This document shows positions 6,441 to 13,811 of a DNA stretch of 13,811 bases, in pieces; position 1 is the stretch's first letter, and each line of letters starts with the position of its first letter. Made by a program: the position numbers and the translations under genes. Source of the DNA: Lonsdalea quercina subsp. quercina. Its GTDB lineage: Bacteria > Pseudomonadota > Gammaproteobacteria > Enterobacterales > Enterobacteriaceae. The stretch spans positions 239,727 to 253,537 of the forward strand of contig NZ_JIBO01000008.1 in assembly GCF_000688655.1 (NCBI RefSeq), read 5' to 3'. Below the pieces are notes generated by a model. The model saw only the letters and a program-made list of their open reading frames with translations. It was not told the DNA's origin and searched no databases.

Positions 6441-7550
6441 TTACTGCGGCTTAAAGTCTATCGGGGCGTTCTTGAATGCTTCATAGACCTCACTGCTCGG
6501 CGGCTTAGGAATTCTGGCCTGCTTGGCTGCAGCGATAGCAGCCTGACACAGAGCAGGATCGCCACCTTCTGTAGTGACATCGATCAGCAGACCGTCCGGC
6601 GCTAGCTTGACGCGTAGCGTACACGTCCGGCCTTTATAGGATTCCCAGTCGTAAAACTTACTTTGAATCGCGGTTCTGATCTGACTGCCATAGCTATCTA
6701 ATGCAGCCCCCGACGCTCCGCTCTTCGTATTTTTACCTACGCCGGCCGCGCCGCCGCTGCTCGCAGTAGAACCTGATTTGGGGGCATTTTTATCCGACGA
6801 CAGTCCGCCGAGTAGATCGTCTACTTCGCTGTCCTGTTTGGCGGCTTCAGCCGCTGCGGCCTTTTTCTTGTCGTCAGCGGCTTTTTTAGCTGCCGCAGCT
6901 TCCGCTTTCTTGGCATTAGCTTCGGCTTTTGCCTTGGCGTCCGCCTCAGCTTTCTCTTTAGCCACTTCTTCCGCTTTGGCCTTTGCTTCCTGTTCAGCCT
7001 TTTTCTTCGCGTCTACGGCAGCCTGTTTTTTGGCTTCCTCTTCCGCCTGTTTTTTAGCGGCGGCCGCTTTGGCCTGTTGCTCGGCGTCAGCCTTTGCTTT
7101 CGCCGCCGCGGCCTCAGCCTGTTTCTGCTGTTCTTTAGCCTGCTGCGCCGCTTCTTCGGCTTGCTTACGCTGTTGTTCTTGCGCCCGCGCCTGATTTTTT
7201 GCTTCTTCTTGGGCCTGCAAACGCTCTTTTTCCAGCTCTTTCAAGCGTTGCTGTTCCGCCGCCTGCTTTTCCTGTAGCTCCTTCGCCTGCTGGTCGGCTT
7301 GCTTCTGACGCAGCTGCGCTGCTCGCTGCGCGTCGCGCTGTTGCTGCTGCTGACGACTGTATTGTTCGGCAACAGCGCCGGGATCGACCATCACGGCATC
7401 GATAGCAGACCCGCCTCCGCCGCCATTGCTGGCGTCCATTGACTGGTGCAAAGAGCTGACAATTAGCAGCGCAATCAAAATGACGTGCAAAACGGCTGAG
7501 ATAATCAAAGCCCGTTTTAGCTTATCGTTTTGTCCGTTTCCCTTTAGCAC
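6441..7550 (-). CDS. tolA: TolA, inner-membrane protein bridging to the outer membrane
   Basis: Spans the periplasm and passes the energy of the TolQR motor to TolB-Pal; it is also a colicin and filamentous phage receptor in E. coli. The 369 residues show a short cytoplasmic head, one membrane helix (about 14-35) with the S18/H22 pair that contacts TolQR, and a very Ala/Lys/Glu/Gln-rich helix (about 60-250, many AEAKAKAE-like units). The globular domain III (about 280-369) follows, with two cysteines expected to form a disulfide (TCTLRV, ALCQAA) and the end FKNAPIDFKPQ. E. coli TolA has 421 residues; the difference lies mainly in the repetitive helix. The start is GTG at 7550, as in E. coli, with GGGA seven bases before it; the nearby ATG at 7557 is out of frame. 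The gap to tolR is 56 bp. Confidence 0.96.
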   Translation of the reverse strand: MLKGNGQNDKLKRALIISAVLHVILIALLIVSSLHQSMDASNGGGGGSAIDAVMVDPGAVAEQYSRQQQQQRDAQRAAQLRQKQADQQAKELQEKQAAEQQRLKELEKERLQAQEEAKNQARAQEQQRKQAEEAAQQAKEQQKQAEAAAAKAKADAEQQAKAAAAKKQAEEEAKKQAAVDAKKKAEQEAKAKAEEVAKEKAEADAKAKAEANAKKAEAAAAKKAADDKKKAAAAEAAKQDSEVDDLLGGLSSDKNAPKSGSTASSGGAAGVGKNTKSGASGAALDSYGSQIRTAIQSKFYDWESYKGRTCTLRVKLAPDGLLIDVTTEGGDPALCQAAIAAAKQARIPKPPSSEVYEAFKNAPIDFKPQ

Positions 7551-7606
7551 AAGTCATTCCCAAATACAGTGTGGCCAAATAGATCACTCATACTCTGTTT
7601 ACCGGC

Positions 7607-8032
7607 TCAAATCGGTTGCGTCATCAGACCCACGGATTTCACGCCGGCCTGGTGGAGTAAATTAAGCGCTTTGATGATTTCGTCGTAAGGCACCTCTTTG
7701 GCACCCCCGATCAGGAATACCGTTTTCGGATTGGCGCCGAGACGAGATTGGGCTTCGGCTACCACCTGCTCTGCCGGCAATTGTTCCATACGATTATGAT
7801 CGACCACCAGGCTATAGCGGCCGATACCGGAAACCTCGACAATCACAGGCGGATTATCATCGCTGGAAACGGTTTTGGAATCCGTGGCATCCGGCAGATC
7901 GACCTCGACGCTTTGCGTGATAATCGGCGCCGTCGCCATGAAAATCAGCAGCAGCACCAACAGCACATCCAGCAAGGGGACAATATTGATCTCGGACTTC
8001 AGTTCCCGACGACCTCGACGTACACGTGCCAT
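7607..8032 (-). CDS. tolR: TolR, stator subunit of the Tol proton motor
   Basis: Forms with TolQ the proton channel that drives TolA, homologous to ExbD and MotB. The 141 residues (E. coli 142) have a basic cytoplasmic N-terminus, one membrane helix (about 17-38) with the proton-carrying aspartate D22 in INIVPLLDVLLVLL, and a periplasmic domain with SGIGRYSLVV and KTVFLIGGAKEVPYDEIIKALNLLHQAGVKSVGLMTQPI. It is one residue shorter than E. coli near the N-terminus, so D22 equals D23 there. The ATG at 8032 lies 12 bp after the tolQ stop. Confidence 0.98.
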   Translation of the reverse strand: MARVRRGRRELKSEINIVPLLDVLLVLLLIFMATAPIITQSVEVDLPDATDSKTVSSDDNPPVIVEVSGIGRYSLVVDHNRMEQLPAEQVVAEAQSRLGANPKTVFLIGGAKEVPYDEIIKALNLLHQAGVKSVGLMTQPI

Positions 8033-8044
8033 GCTCCCTCCTGA

Positions 8045-8731
8045 TTAACGGTTGCTATCGCTGGAGAATGCCTGGCGATGCAGGATGGCAACAAATTCTT
8101 CCGTGAAGTTATCGTAGTTCTGTTCCAATCTGTTGACGCGCTGGTTCAGGCGGTTGTAGGCCATGACGGCAGGAATCGCGGCGAACAGACCGATCGCCGT
8201 GGCAATCAGCGCTTCCGCGATACCCGGAGCGACCATCTGCAAAGTCGCCTGCTTGACGGCGCCTAACGCGATGAAGGCGTGCATGATCCCCCATACCGTG
8301 CCGAACAGGCCGATGTAAGGACTGATAGAACCAACGGTTCCAAGAAAAGGAATATGAGTTTCCAGCGTTTCAAGTTCGCGATTCATCGAAATACGCATTG
8401 CCCGCGAGGAGCCTTCAACCGCCGCTTCGGGCGCATGATGATTGGCGCGGTGCAGTCGGGCGAATTCTTTAAAACCGGCATAGAAGATCTGCTCGGTCCC
8501 AGATAGGGTTTCACGTCGCGTCTGGCTTTCTTGGTACAGACGGGAGAGTTCGATACCCGACCAGAATTTATCTTCAAACGCTTCAGCATCACGGGTCGCC
8601 GCGTTAAGGATACGGGTACGCTGTATAATGATTGCCCAGGACGCAATGGAAAAACCGATTAAAACTAGCATGATTAGCTTCACAAGAAGGCTGGCCTTCA
8701 GAAACAAATCAAGAATATTCATGTCAGTCAC
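8045..8731 (-). CDS. tolQ: TolQ, channel subunit of the Tol proton motor
   Basis: Inner-membrane protein of the MotA/ExbB/TolQ family that forms a pentamer around TolR. The 228 residues (E. coli 230) contain three membrane spans: about 17-38, about 135-160 ([23 protein letters not shown]) and about 168-195 ([25 protein letters not shown]), with the conserved threonines in the last two. The start GTG at 8731 reads [10 protein letters not shown] as in E. coli and overlaps the ybgC stop in GTGA (8731-8728). This indicates coupled translation. The internal ATG at 8722 would give a shorter protein but loses the conserved first residues. Confidence 0.97.
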   Translation of the reverse strand: MTDMNILDLFLKASLLVKLIMLVLIGFSIASWAIIIQRTRILNAATRDAEAFEDKFWSGIELSRLYQESQTRRETLSGTEQIFYAGFKEFARLHRANHHAPEAAVEGSSRAMRISMNRELETLETHIPFLGTVGSISPYIGLFGTVWGIMHAFIALGAVKQATLQMVAPGIAEALIATAIGLFAAIPAVMAYNRLNQRVNRLEQNYDNFTEEFVAILHRQAFSSDSNR

Positions 8732-9132
8732 TGCTTAAACTCCGCGACAAAAGACTTAGGAAGCGCAATCGGCTTCATTTGGTGTGGGTCGATGCATGCG
8801 ATCAAAAATTCGGCCTGGCTCATCACTTCGCCCTGGGGATTGAGAATGCGCTGTACAAACGTCATGGACGCCCGTCGAAGCGAAACGATCTCGCTTTGCA
8901 CTTCCAGCAAATCATCAAGGCGCGCCGGAGAGAAGTACTCCACTGTCATCTTACGTACGACAAAGGCGAGCCTCTGCTCCATTAGCTGTTGTTGATGAAC
9001 ACCGTGCTCACGCAGCATTTCCGTGCGAGCTCTTTCATAAAACGCAGCATAGCGTGCGTAATAAACCACGCCACCAGCATCAGTATCTTCATAATAGATG
9101 CGAACTGGCCAGCGGAACACTTGATTACTCAC
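8728..9132 (-). CDS. ybgC: YbgC, acyl-CoA thioesterase of the Tol-Pal cluster
   Basis: Hot-dog fold thioesterase that hydrolyses acyl-CoA esters in the cytoplasm; it is linked to phospholipid metabolism and is first in the tol operon. The motif [16 protein letters not shown] carries the catalytic Asp, the second D of DTD (residue 18 from the chosen start). Later blocks include [32 protein letters not shown] and the end [12 protein letters not shown]. The frame is open to a TTG at 9147. I prefer the GTG at 9132 ([11 protein letters not shown]), because GGGA lies six bases before it and the resulting 134 residues equal the E. coli length. The last bases overlap tolQ by four. Confidence 0.93.
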   Translation of the reverse strand: MSNQVFRWPVRIYYEDTDAGGVVYYARYAAFYERARTEMLREHGVHQQQLMEQRLAFVVRKMTVEYFSPARLDDLLEVQSEIVSLRRASMTFVQRILNPQGEVMSQAEFLIACIDPHQMKPIALPKSFVAEFKQ

Positions 9133-9169
9133 TTTATATCCCAGCAATTGATGCGATAAAACTTAGGCT

Positions 9170-9198
9170 ACTATACGCAAGAGAATTGTGGTTTGGAA
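9170..9198 (-). promoter_or_regulatory. Candidate promoter of the ybgC-tolQRA operon
   Basis: On the minus strand TATAGT (9175-9170) stands 17 bp after TTCCAA (9198-9193), between the cyd terminator and ybgC, about 38 bp before the ybgC start. The -10 is good (5 of 6) and the -35 is weak. A promoter in this gap is expected from the known organisation of the tol operon. Confidence 0.45.
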
Positions 9199-9220
9199 TG
9201 GGAAGAATGTACAGGCTGGT

Positions 9221-9250
9221 AAATAAATGTGAGCCGGAAACGGCCCACAT
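9221..9250 (-). terminator. Intrinsic terminator after ybgE
   Basis: The minus strand reads ATGTGGGCCG-TTTC-CGGCTCACAT, a ten-pair stem with one G-U pair and a four-base loop, followed by TTATTT. It starts about 20 bp after the ybgE stop and before the candidate ybgC promoter. It should end most cydABX-ybgE transcripts, though a broken U-run may allow read-through. Confidence 0.75.
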
Positions 9251-9272
9251 GACAAGGGATAGAGCGCGAAGA

Positions 9273-9566
9273 TTATTGGAAAAAATAGTACAAACCGGCG
9301 GCCAAAATGATGGCCGCGGGCAAGGGTGAGAAGAAGGCTTTCCAGCGCAAGCGCTGCGGCCTAAATCCCGTCCCATGAATCACCCCCGCGCAAACCGCCC
9401 ACATCAGGACGAAAGCCTGCCAGACGGCCAATGTGCTGGTTTTCGCCGCAAAACGTGACGGGTCCCAAAAAACGCACCCCGCCAGCAGCAGGGCCATGAT
9501 CAGGGAAAGGGCCCGTAACGGGCCCTTGTCCATGATGCAGTAAAGACGATGAATAAGTTGACTCAT
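9273..9566 (-). CDS. ybgE: YbgE, small membrane protein of the cytochrome bd operon
   Basis: A conserved small inner-membrane protein always found with cydABX in enterobacteria; its function is not well established. The 97 residues (same as E. coli) have about three hydrophobic segments: about 17-34 (ALSLIMALLLAGCVFW), 47-66 (AVWQAFVLMWAVCAGVIHG) and 78-96. The signature WDPSRFAAKTS lies between the first two. The ATG at 9566 shares one base with the cydX stop (TGATG), which implies translational coupling. An in-frame GTG three bases further upstream is possible but lies inside the cydX end. Confidence 0.93.
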   Translation of the reverse strand: MSQLIHRLYCIMDKGPLRALSLIMALLLAGCVFWDPSRFAAKTSTLAVWQAFVLMWAVCAGVIHGTGFRPQRLRWKAFFSPLPAAIILAAGLYYFFQ

Positions 9567-9679
9567 CACGCGTCGTCTTTTCCCGCTTTGGCATCTTCAA
9601 CATGCTCAATCGCCAACGCGGTAATCACGCCCAGCGAGCAGGCAAGAAGCGTTCCGAGTATCCAGGCAAAATACCACAT
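9566..9679 (-). CDS. cydX: CydX, small subunit of cytochrome bd-I oxidase
   Basis: A single-span 37-residue subunit needed for stable, active cytochrome bd; it binds beside CydA and protects the haem site. I translated it by hand: MWYFAWILGTLLACSLGVIT is followed by ALAIEHVEDAKAGKDDA. The membrane helix is about residues 4-24, and the length and N-terminal MWYFAWILG are those of E. coli CydX. The ATG at 9679 lies 16 bp after the cydB stop, with AAGGAGC just upstream. The stop overlaps the ybgE start by one base. Such a short gene is easily missed by automatic annotation. Confidence 0.97.
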   Translation of the reverse strand: MWYFAWILGTLLACSLGVITALAIEHVEDAKAGKDDA

Positions 9680-9695
9680 AAAATAAGCTCCTTAC

Positions 9696-10835
9696 TTAGT
9701 ACAGGGAATGCGAGTTCTGCTCGACATGCTCTTTAGTGATGCGACCGAACATTTTGTAGTAGCACCAGGTGGTGTAACACAGAATGATCGGGACGAAGAC
9801 GATCGCCACGCAGGTCATGACCTTCAGCGTCAGCAGACTAGATGTGGCATCCCACATCGTCAGACTGGCGTTCGGCATCGTGATCGACGGCATAACAAAT
9901 GGGAACATCGTGATACCGGCCGTCAGGATGACGCAGGCGATACTCAGCGAGGAGAACAGGAACGCCAGCGCGCCCTTTTCCACGCGAGCCATCAACACCG
10001 TAAACAGCGGGAACACCACACCCAACAGTGGAATAGCCCACAAAGCAGGATAGTGATTGAAGTTGACTAACCAGGCACCCGCCTGATGGACCACTTCTTT
10101 ACGCAACGGGTTAGATTCCGCGGCGGTATTGATCACCGATGTCACGGTGTAACCGTCGATGCCGTAGACGACCCAGACACCAGCCAGGGCGAAGGTGATG
10201 AACAGAACCAACGACGCCAACTGCGCTACGCCCTTAGCGCGCAGGTGCAGTTCGCCGTTGGTACGCATCATCAGGTAAGTCCCGCCCTGAGCCAGAATCA
10301 TGCTCACGCTGACCACGCCCGCCAGCAGACCAAACGGGTTCAGCAGCTGGAAGAAATTACCGGTGTAGTACAGTCGCAGATAGGCATCGATGTGGAAAGG
10401 TACGCCCTGCAACAGGTTGCCGAAAGCAACGCCGATAACCAGGGGCGGCACGAAGCTACCGATGAAAATGCCCCAGTCCCACATGTTGCGCCAGCGCGCG
10501 TCTTCAATCTTCGAACGGTAGTCGAAACCGACCGGACGGAAGAATAACGACGCCAGTACCAGGATCATGGCGACATAGAAGCCGGAGAACGCTGCGGCGT
10601 AGACCATCGGCCAGGCGGCGAACAGCGCGCCCCCCGCCGTGATCAGCCATACCTGGTTGCCGTCCCAGTGAGGCGCGATGGAGTTAATCATAACGCGACG
10701 TTCAACGTCGCTGCGGCCCATCAGGCGGACCAACATCCCCACGCCCATATCGAAGCCGTCGGTGATGGCGAAGCCAATCAGCAGTACGCCGATGAGCGCC
10801 CACCAGACAAAACGCAGTACTTCATACTCAAACAT
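9696..10835 (-). CDS. cydB: CydB, subunit II of cytochrome bd-I ubiquinol oxidase
   Basis: Structural partner of CydA in the inner-membrane oxidase that reduces oxygen to water with ubiquinol at low oxygen tension. The 379 residues equal E. coli in length, with about nine membrane spans. Conserved blocks are GFAITDGFDMGVG (about 21-33), the IAPHWDGNQVWLITAGGALFAAWP stretch (about 53-76) with Asp58 of the proton path, and FRPVGFDYRSKIE. Near the end are MFPFVMPS and NASLTMWDATSS, then YYKMFGRITKEHVEQNSHSLY. The ATG at 10835 has AGGAG seven bases before it and lies 12 bp after the cydA stop. Confidence 0.98.
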   Translation of the reverse strand: MFEYEVLRFVWWALIGVLLIGFAITDGFDMGVGMLVRLMGRSDVERRVMINSIAPHWDGNQVWLITAGGALFAAWPMVYAAAFSGFYVAMILVLASLFFRPVGFDYRSKIEDARWRNMWDWGIFIGSFVPPLVIGVAFGNLLQGVPFHIDAYLRLYYTGNFFQLLNPFGLLAGVVSVSMILAQGGTYLMMRTNGELHLRAKGVAQLASLVLFITFALAGVWVVYGIDGYTVTSVINTAAESNPLRKEVVHQAGAWLVNFNHYPALWAIPLLGVVFPLFTVLMARVEKGALAFLFSSLSIACVILTAGITMFPFVMPSITMPNASLTMWDATSSLLTLKVMTCVAIVFVPIILCYTTWCYYKMFGRITKEHVEQNSHSLY

Positions 10836-10847
10836 AGTGGACTCCTG

Positions 10848-12416
10848 TTACCTTGCTTCCGTCGCTGCAGCGGTCGGCTGTTCAAAGTGATATGCACCCG
10901 TTTTCAGGCTGCTTGGCCCCAGACGCGCATACTTGAACATCAGGTACATTTCTGCGACGAGGAACAACGTGTACAGACCGCAAATTAATCCCATAGAGAA
11001 CAGCAGATCGCCTGCTGTCAGCGATGAGTTGGCGACAGAGGTCGGCAGCACTTCGCCAATCGCCCAAGGCTGACGACCATATTCCGCGACGAACCATCCG
11101 GCTTCCACCGCGATCCACGGTAAAGGAATACCGTACAACGCGGCACGATGCAGCCATTTACGCTGACCGATCTTGTTGCGGAGCACGGTCCAGAAAGAGA
11201 GGCCGATGATGATCAGCATCAGGATCCCACAGGCCACCATGATGCGGAACGAGAAGTACAGCGGCGCCACGTGAGGAATAGAGTCTTTCACGGCCATTTG
11301 GATCTGTGCTTCGGATGCATCGGACACCTGCGGCGTATAGCGTTTCAGCAGCATGCCGTAACCCAGGTCCTGCTTGCTGGCGTTGAAGGCTTCACGAACG
11401 GCGGGGTCAGTGTTGCCTGCGCGCAGTTGCTCAAGCAGATGGTAGGCGTTCATGCCATTACGGATGCGCACTTCGTGCTGCTCCATCAGATCTTTCAGAC
11501 CCGTCACGGTTTTATCTGTAGAACGCGTTGCAATCAGGCCTAGAACATAAGGAACCTGAATCGCATATTTGTTCTCTCTGGCTTCTTGATCCGGCAGGCC
11601 AAAGAGCGTGAACGCAGCTGGAGCAGGCTGTGTTTCCCATTCGGCTTCGATTGCAGCCAGCTTGGTCTTCTGAACGTCGCCCATTTCGTAACCGGATTCG
11701 TCACCCAGTACGATAACAGACAGCACGGAAGCCATCCCGAAGCTGGCGGCGATAGCGAATGAACGCTTGGCGAACGCGATATCGCGGCCTTTCAGCAGAT
11801 AGTAAGAGCTGATGCCCAGAATGAACATGGCGCCCGTACAGTATCCGGCGGCAACCGTGTGCACAAACTTCACCTGTGCAACTGGGTTGAAGACCAGAGT
11901 CGCGAAACTCACCATCTCCATGCGCATAGTTTCGAAGTTGAAGTCGGAAGCGATAGGGTTTTGCATCCAGCCGTTGGCGATGAGAATCCACAGCGCGGAG
12001 AAGTTGGAACCCAGAGCGACCAGCCAGGTCACCGCCATATGCTGTACCTTGCTCAGGCGATCCCATCCGAAGAAGAACAAGCCGACGAAGGTGGACTCCA
12101 GGAAAAACGCCATCAGGCCTTCGATAGCCAATGGCGCCCCGAAGATATCACCAACATAGTGAGAGAAGTAAGACCAGTTGGTCCCAAACTGGAATTCCAT
12201 GGTCAGCCCGGTAGCCACGCCAAGTGCGAAGTTGATCGCAAACAGCTTGCCCCAGAACTTGGTCATATCTTTATAAATTTGTTTGCCAGACAGGACGTAG
12301 ACCGTTTCCATGATTGCCAGCAGGAACGCCATCCCCAGCGTTAGTGGCACAAACAGGAAATGGTACATTGCTGTCAAGGCAAACTGTAAACGTGACAGTT
12401 CGACTATATCAAACAT
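10848..12416 (-). CDS. cydA: CydA, haem-bearing subunit I of cytochrome bd-I ubiquinol oxidase
   Basis: Carries haems b558, b595 and d, oxidises ubiquinol and reduces oxygen in the inner membrane. The open frame extends 29 codons upstream to 12503, but I start at the ATG at 12416 ([12 protein letters not shown]). AAGGAG lies just before it, the extension has no resemblance to the family, and this start gives 522 residues, exactly the E. coli length. The haem ligands H19, H186 and M393 are present, as are E99, E107 and E445 of the haem and proton sites. The quinol-binding Q-loop has K252 and E257 and is of the long type. [13 protein letters not shown] (447-459) is the usual signature. First gene of cydABX-ybgE, preceded by a long leader with FNR-like sites. 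Confidence 0.98.
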   Translation of the reverse strand: MFDIVELSRLQFALTAMYHFLFVPLTLGMAFLLAIMETVYVLSGKQIYKDMTKFWGKLFAINFALGVATGLTMEFQFGTNWSYFSHYVGDIFGAPLAIEGLMAFFLESTFVGLFFFGWDRLSKVQHMAVTWLVALGSNFSALWILIANGWMQNPIASDFNFETMRMEMVSFATLVFNPVAQVKFVHTVAAGYCTGAMFILGISSYYLLKGRDIAFAKRSFAIAASFGMASVLSVIVLGDESGYEMGDVQKTKLAAIEAEWETQPAPAAFTLFGLPDQEARENKYAIQVPYVLGLIATRSTDKTVTGLKDLMEQHEVRIRNGMNAYHLLEQLRAGNTDPAVREAFNASKQDLGYGMLLKRYTPQVSDASEAQIQMAVKDSIPHVAPLYFSFRIMVACGILMLIIIGLSFWTVLRNKIGQRKWLHRAALYGIPLPWIAVEAGWFVAEYGRQPWAIGEVLPTSVANSSLTAGDLLFSMGLICGLYTLFLVAEMYLMFKYARLGPSSLKTGAYHFEQPTAAATEAR

Positions 12417-12732
12417 CTTGACTCCTTGCTCCTCGCAGGAAGGTTTCGCTCGCAGTAGAGGCAATCCGTTGAATAACGGCTGCAATACCCTAAAAGAACA
12501 CAACTAATTGCTGAACACAGGCTTAAACATCGCATGACGAAAATCCCACCACGACATGCTGTCTAATTAAAATAAGCCTAAGAAAGGTTATAAAAATTAC
12601 CAATATCGCACCTAAAATGAAGTGACCGGTATATTACGCCTACAATCCCCTGTAATAAATAGGTTTTTACGTGACGCTGGTTAGGGTTTTGATTTAACCC
12701 CGCCCTCACAATCACATACCTTTGGCAGATAA
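12417..12732 (-). other. Long untranslated leader of cydA
   Basis: About 320 bp between the inferred cydA start of transcription and its ATG, with no credible gene. A 73-codon frame overlaps its upstream part but has no ribosome site or recognisable content. E. coli cydA also has a long leader with several additional promoters. One weak candidate here is TAATAT (12635-12630, minus), which lacks a good -35. I see no terminator or riboswitch structure that I could name. Confidence 0.5.
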
Positions 12733-12799
12733 TTGATCGGGCGCAATTTAAGCGTATTTTGACGAAGATATCCAGTGTGCATTTTTTGATTTGGCGCAA
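12733..12799 (-). promoter_or_regulatory. cydA promoter with two FNR-like sites
   Basis: Two 14-bp sites on the minus strand, TTGCGCCAAATCAA (12799-12786) and TTGCGCCCGATCAA (12746-12733), share a perfect ATCAA half and the same imperfect TTGCG half of the FNR dyad TTGAT-N4-ATCAA. Their centres are 53 bp apart. As I recall, E. coli cydA has FNR sites near +1 and -53.5. If +1 is at 12739, a -10 TTAAAT (12751-12746) and a -35 TGGATA (12774-12769) lie at 17-bp spacing, and the upstream site falls at -53.5. FNR would repress here without oxygen. Promoter and sites are inferred. Confidence 0.65.
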
Positions 12800-13036
12800 T
12801 ATCCGCCTTTCATGTTAACAATGGGACACATTCCATTTTCATTAGGCTGATGTTGTTAATTTGACGTGACCGTAACGTTTCAATAATTAATATTTGCCGA
12901 CTTGTCGATCAGGGTAATTACTGCAATTTTGTTTATATATGATGACGGTTTTTATATTTATGGGTTTATATTGTTGCCGCAACGTTATTTTTAGAAATGA
13001 GAGTCATTACCATTTAAATATTCGCCTATCGCAAAC
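12800..13036. other. AT-rich gene-free stretch upstream of the cydA promoter
   Basis: No credible gene. It contains two ArcA-like words on the plus strand, TGTTAACA (12813-12820) and TGTTAATTTG (12854-12863), fitting known ArcA activation of cyd in E. coli from sites upstream of the promoter. It also has a perfect 11-bp dyad GTTGCCGCAAC (12973-12983) and a Fur-core-like dyad AATGA-GAG-TCATT (12996-13008). High A/T content also suits H-NS. All assignments are motif matches. Confidence 0.4.
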
Positions 13037-13038
13037 AT

Positions 13039-13065
13039 AAAAAAGACCATCCGAAGATGGTCTTT
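13039..13065 (-). terminator. Intrinsic terminator after sucD
   Basis: The minus strand reads AAAGACCATC-TTCG-GATGGTCTTT, a perfect ten-pair stem capped by the very stable UUCG tetraloop, running into six U. It starts about 50 bp after the sucD stop. It should end the suc operon transcript and insulate cydA from it. Confidence 0.92.
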
Positions 13066-13114
13066 ATGGTGGTCATGACGCTTTAGCTATCCGCGAAATC
13101 AATCGTTCACCCCA

Positions 13115-13811
13115 TTAACGGGTAATGATACTTTTTACCGCTTCGCCGATATCCGCCAGGCTACGCACCGTCTTCACGCCAGCCGCTTCCAACGCAGCGA
13201 ATTTCTCGTCAGCCGTTCCTTTCCCGCCTGCGATGATGGCGCCGGCATGACCCATCCGCTTCCCTTTCGGCGCAGTGACGCCCGCAATATAGGCGACAAC
13301 GGGTTTGGTCACGTGATCTTTGATGAAAGCCGCGGCTTCTTCTTCCGCCGTACCGCCGATTTCGCCAATCATGACAATCGCTTTCGTGAGCGGATCTTGC
13401 TCGAACAGTGACAGAATATCGATGAAGTTTGAGCCTGGAATGGGATCGCCGCCGATGCCAACGCAAGTAGACTGGCCCAGACCGACGTCCGTCGTCTGCT
13501 TGACCGCTTCATAGGTCAGCGTACCGGAGCGTGAAACGATGCCGACATTTCCCGGCAGATGAATATGGCCGGGCATAATGCCGATTTTACATTCGCCCGG
13601 CGTAATCACACCCGGACAATTCGGGCCGATCATTCTCGCCCCGGTCTGCTCCAGCTTGGCTTTCACCGTCAACATGTCTAGCGTAGGGATACCTTCGGTG
13701 ATGCAAATAATCAGCTCGATGCCCGCATCAATTGCTTCCAGAATGGAATCTTTGCAGAAAGGCGCCGGAACATAGATGACCGACGCCGTCGCGCCGGTGG
13801 CCGCAACGGCG
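13115..13811 (-). CDS. sucD: SucD, alpha subunit of succinyl-CoA synthetase (5' end outside window)
   Basis: With SucB-type beta subunit SucC it converts succinyl-CoA to succinate with formation of a nucleoside triphosphate in the TCA cycle. About 231 codons are visible (E. coli 289), so roughly 58 N-terminal residues, including the start of the CoA-binding Rossmann domain, lie beyond the right edge. Visible marks are [65 protein letters not shown] and the phosphohistidine loop [21 protein letters not shown]. The active His is encoded at 13249-13247. The stop TAA is at 13117-13115. It is the last gene of its operon, as shown by the terminator that follows. Confidence 0.97.
   Translation of the reverse strand, partial: AVAATGATASVIYVPAPFCKDSILEAIDAGIELIICITEGIPTLDMLTVKAKLEQTGARMIGPNCPGVITPGECKIGIMPGHIHLPGNVGIVSRSGTLTYEAVKQTTDVGLGQSTCVGIGGDPIPGSNFIDILSLFEQDPLTKAIVMIGEIGGTAEEEAAAFIKDHVTKPVVAYIAGVTAPKGKRMGHAGAIIAGGKGTADEKFAALEAAGVKTVRSLADIGEAVKSIITR

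Noticed and set aside
4880..6605. Long plus-strand frames of 181, 200 and 272 codons opposite pal and tolB
   Set aside because: They are antisense to well-conserved genes, have no ribosome sites and no resemblance to known proteins.
6778..7194. 138-codon Ala/Ser/Phe-rich frame opposite tolA
   Set aside because: It is the complement of the Ala/Lys/Glu repeat of tolA; low-complexity coding DNA leaves the opposite strand open.
12417..12503. 29-codon N-terminal extension of cydA
   Set aside because: The extension is unlike the family, and the ATG at 12416 has a strong AAGGAG site and gives the exact usual length of 522 residues.
12578..12799. 73-codon open frame on the minus strand in the cydA upstream region
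   Set aside because: No ribosome site, no recognisable content, and it covers both FNR-like sites and the inferred promoter, so it is better explained as chance.
1..13811. A new defence, mobile or biosynthetic system
   Set aside because: All genes are core enterobacterial housekeeping genes in near-standard order; no transposase, integrase, repeat array or unknown multi-gene block is visible.

Overview
The window reads as a conserved housekeeping stretch of a gammaproteobacterial (Enterobacterales) chromosome. Every protein with a recognisable relative looks like the enterobacterial ortholog at almost unchanged length, and the gene order follows the E. coli sucD - cyd - tol/pal - tRNA - pnuC - zitB - aroG segment. 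Several E. coli features are missing: there is no mngRAB between sucD and cydA, only two lysine tRNAs sit where E. coli has a Lys/Val cluster, and nadA is absent upstream of pnuC. This points to an enterobacterium other than Escherichia, perhaps a Pectobacteriaceae-type lineage. That placement is inference from layout and protein similarity only.

Layout, left to right. Positions 1-989 hold most of aroG (minus; the C-terminus is cut by the window edge). zitB (plus) is divergent from it and ends in a run of nine histidines. pnuC (minus) converges on zitB and carries a NadR-type operator in its upstream region. A gene-free stretch follows, then two identical tRNA-Lys(UUU) genes with their promoter. 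Next comes the minus-strand envelope operon ybgC-tolQ-tolR-tolA-tolB-pal-cpoB, closed by a long hairpin. Above it lies the minus-strand cytochrome bd operon cydA-cydB-cydX-ybgE, separated from ybgC by an intrinsic terminator and a candidate promoter. About 700 bp of AT-rich, gene-free DNA separates cydA from sucD. It contains two FNR-like half-conserved dyads spaced 53 bp apart. sucD (minus) runs off the right edge and ends in a textbook UUCG terminator.

How the genes work together. CydABX is the high-affinity quinol oxidase of the inner membrane, used at low oxygen, with YbgE as a co-encoded small membrane protein. TolQRA is the proton-driven inner-membrane motor that works through periplasmic TolB and the outer-membrane lipoprotein Pal to constrict the outer membrane at division, and CpoB links this to peptidoglycan synthesis. 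AroG, SucD, PnuC and ZitB serve aromatic amino acid synthesis, the TCA cycle, uptake of an NAD precursor and zinc efflux. I see no mobile element, CRISPR array, phage gene or new multi-gene system. The points worth a second look are the lost nadA with retained NadR operator, the cydA regulatory region and the ZitB histidine tail.
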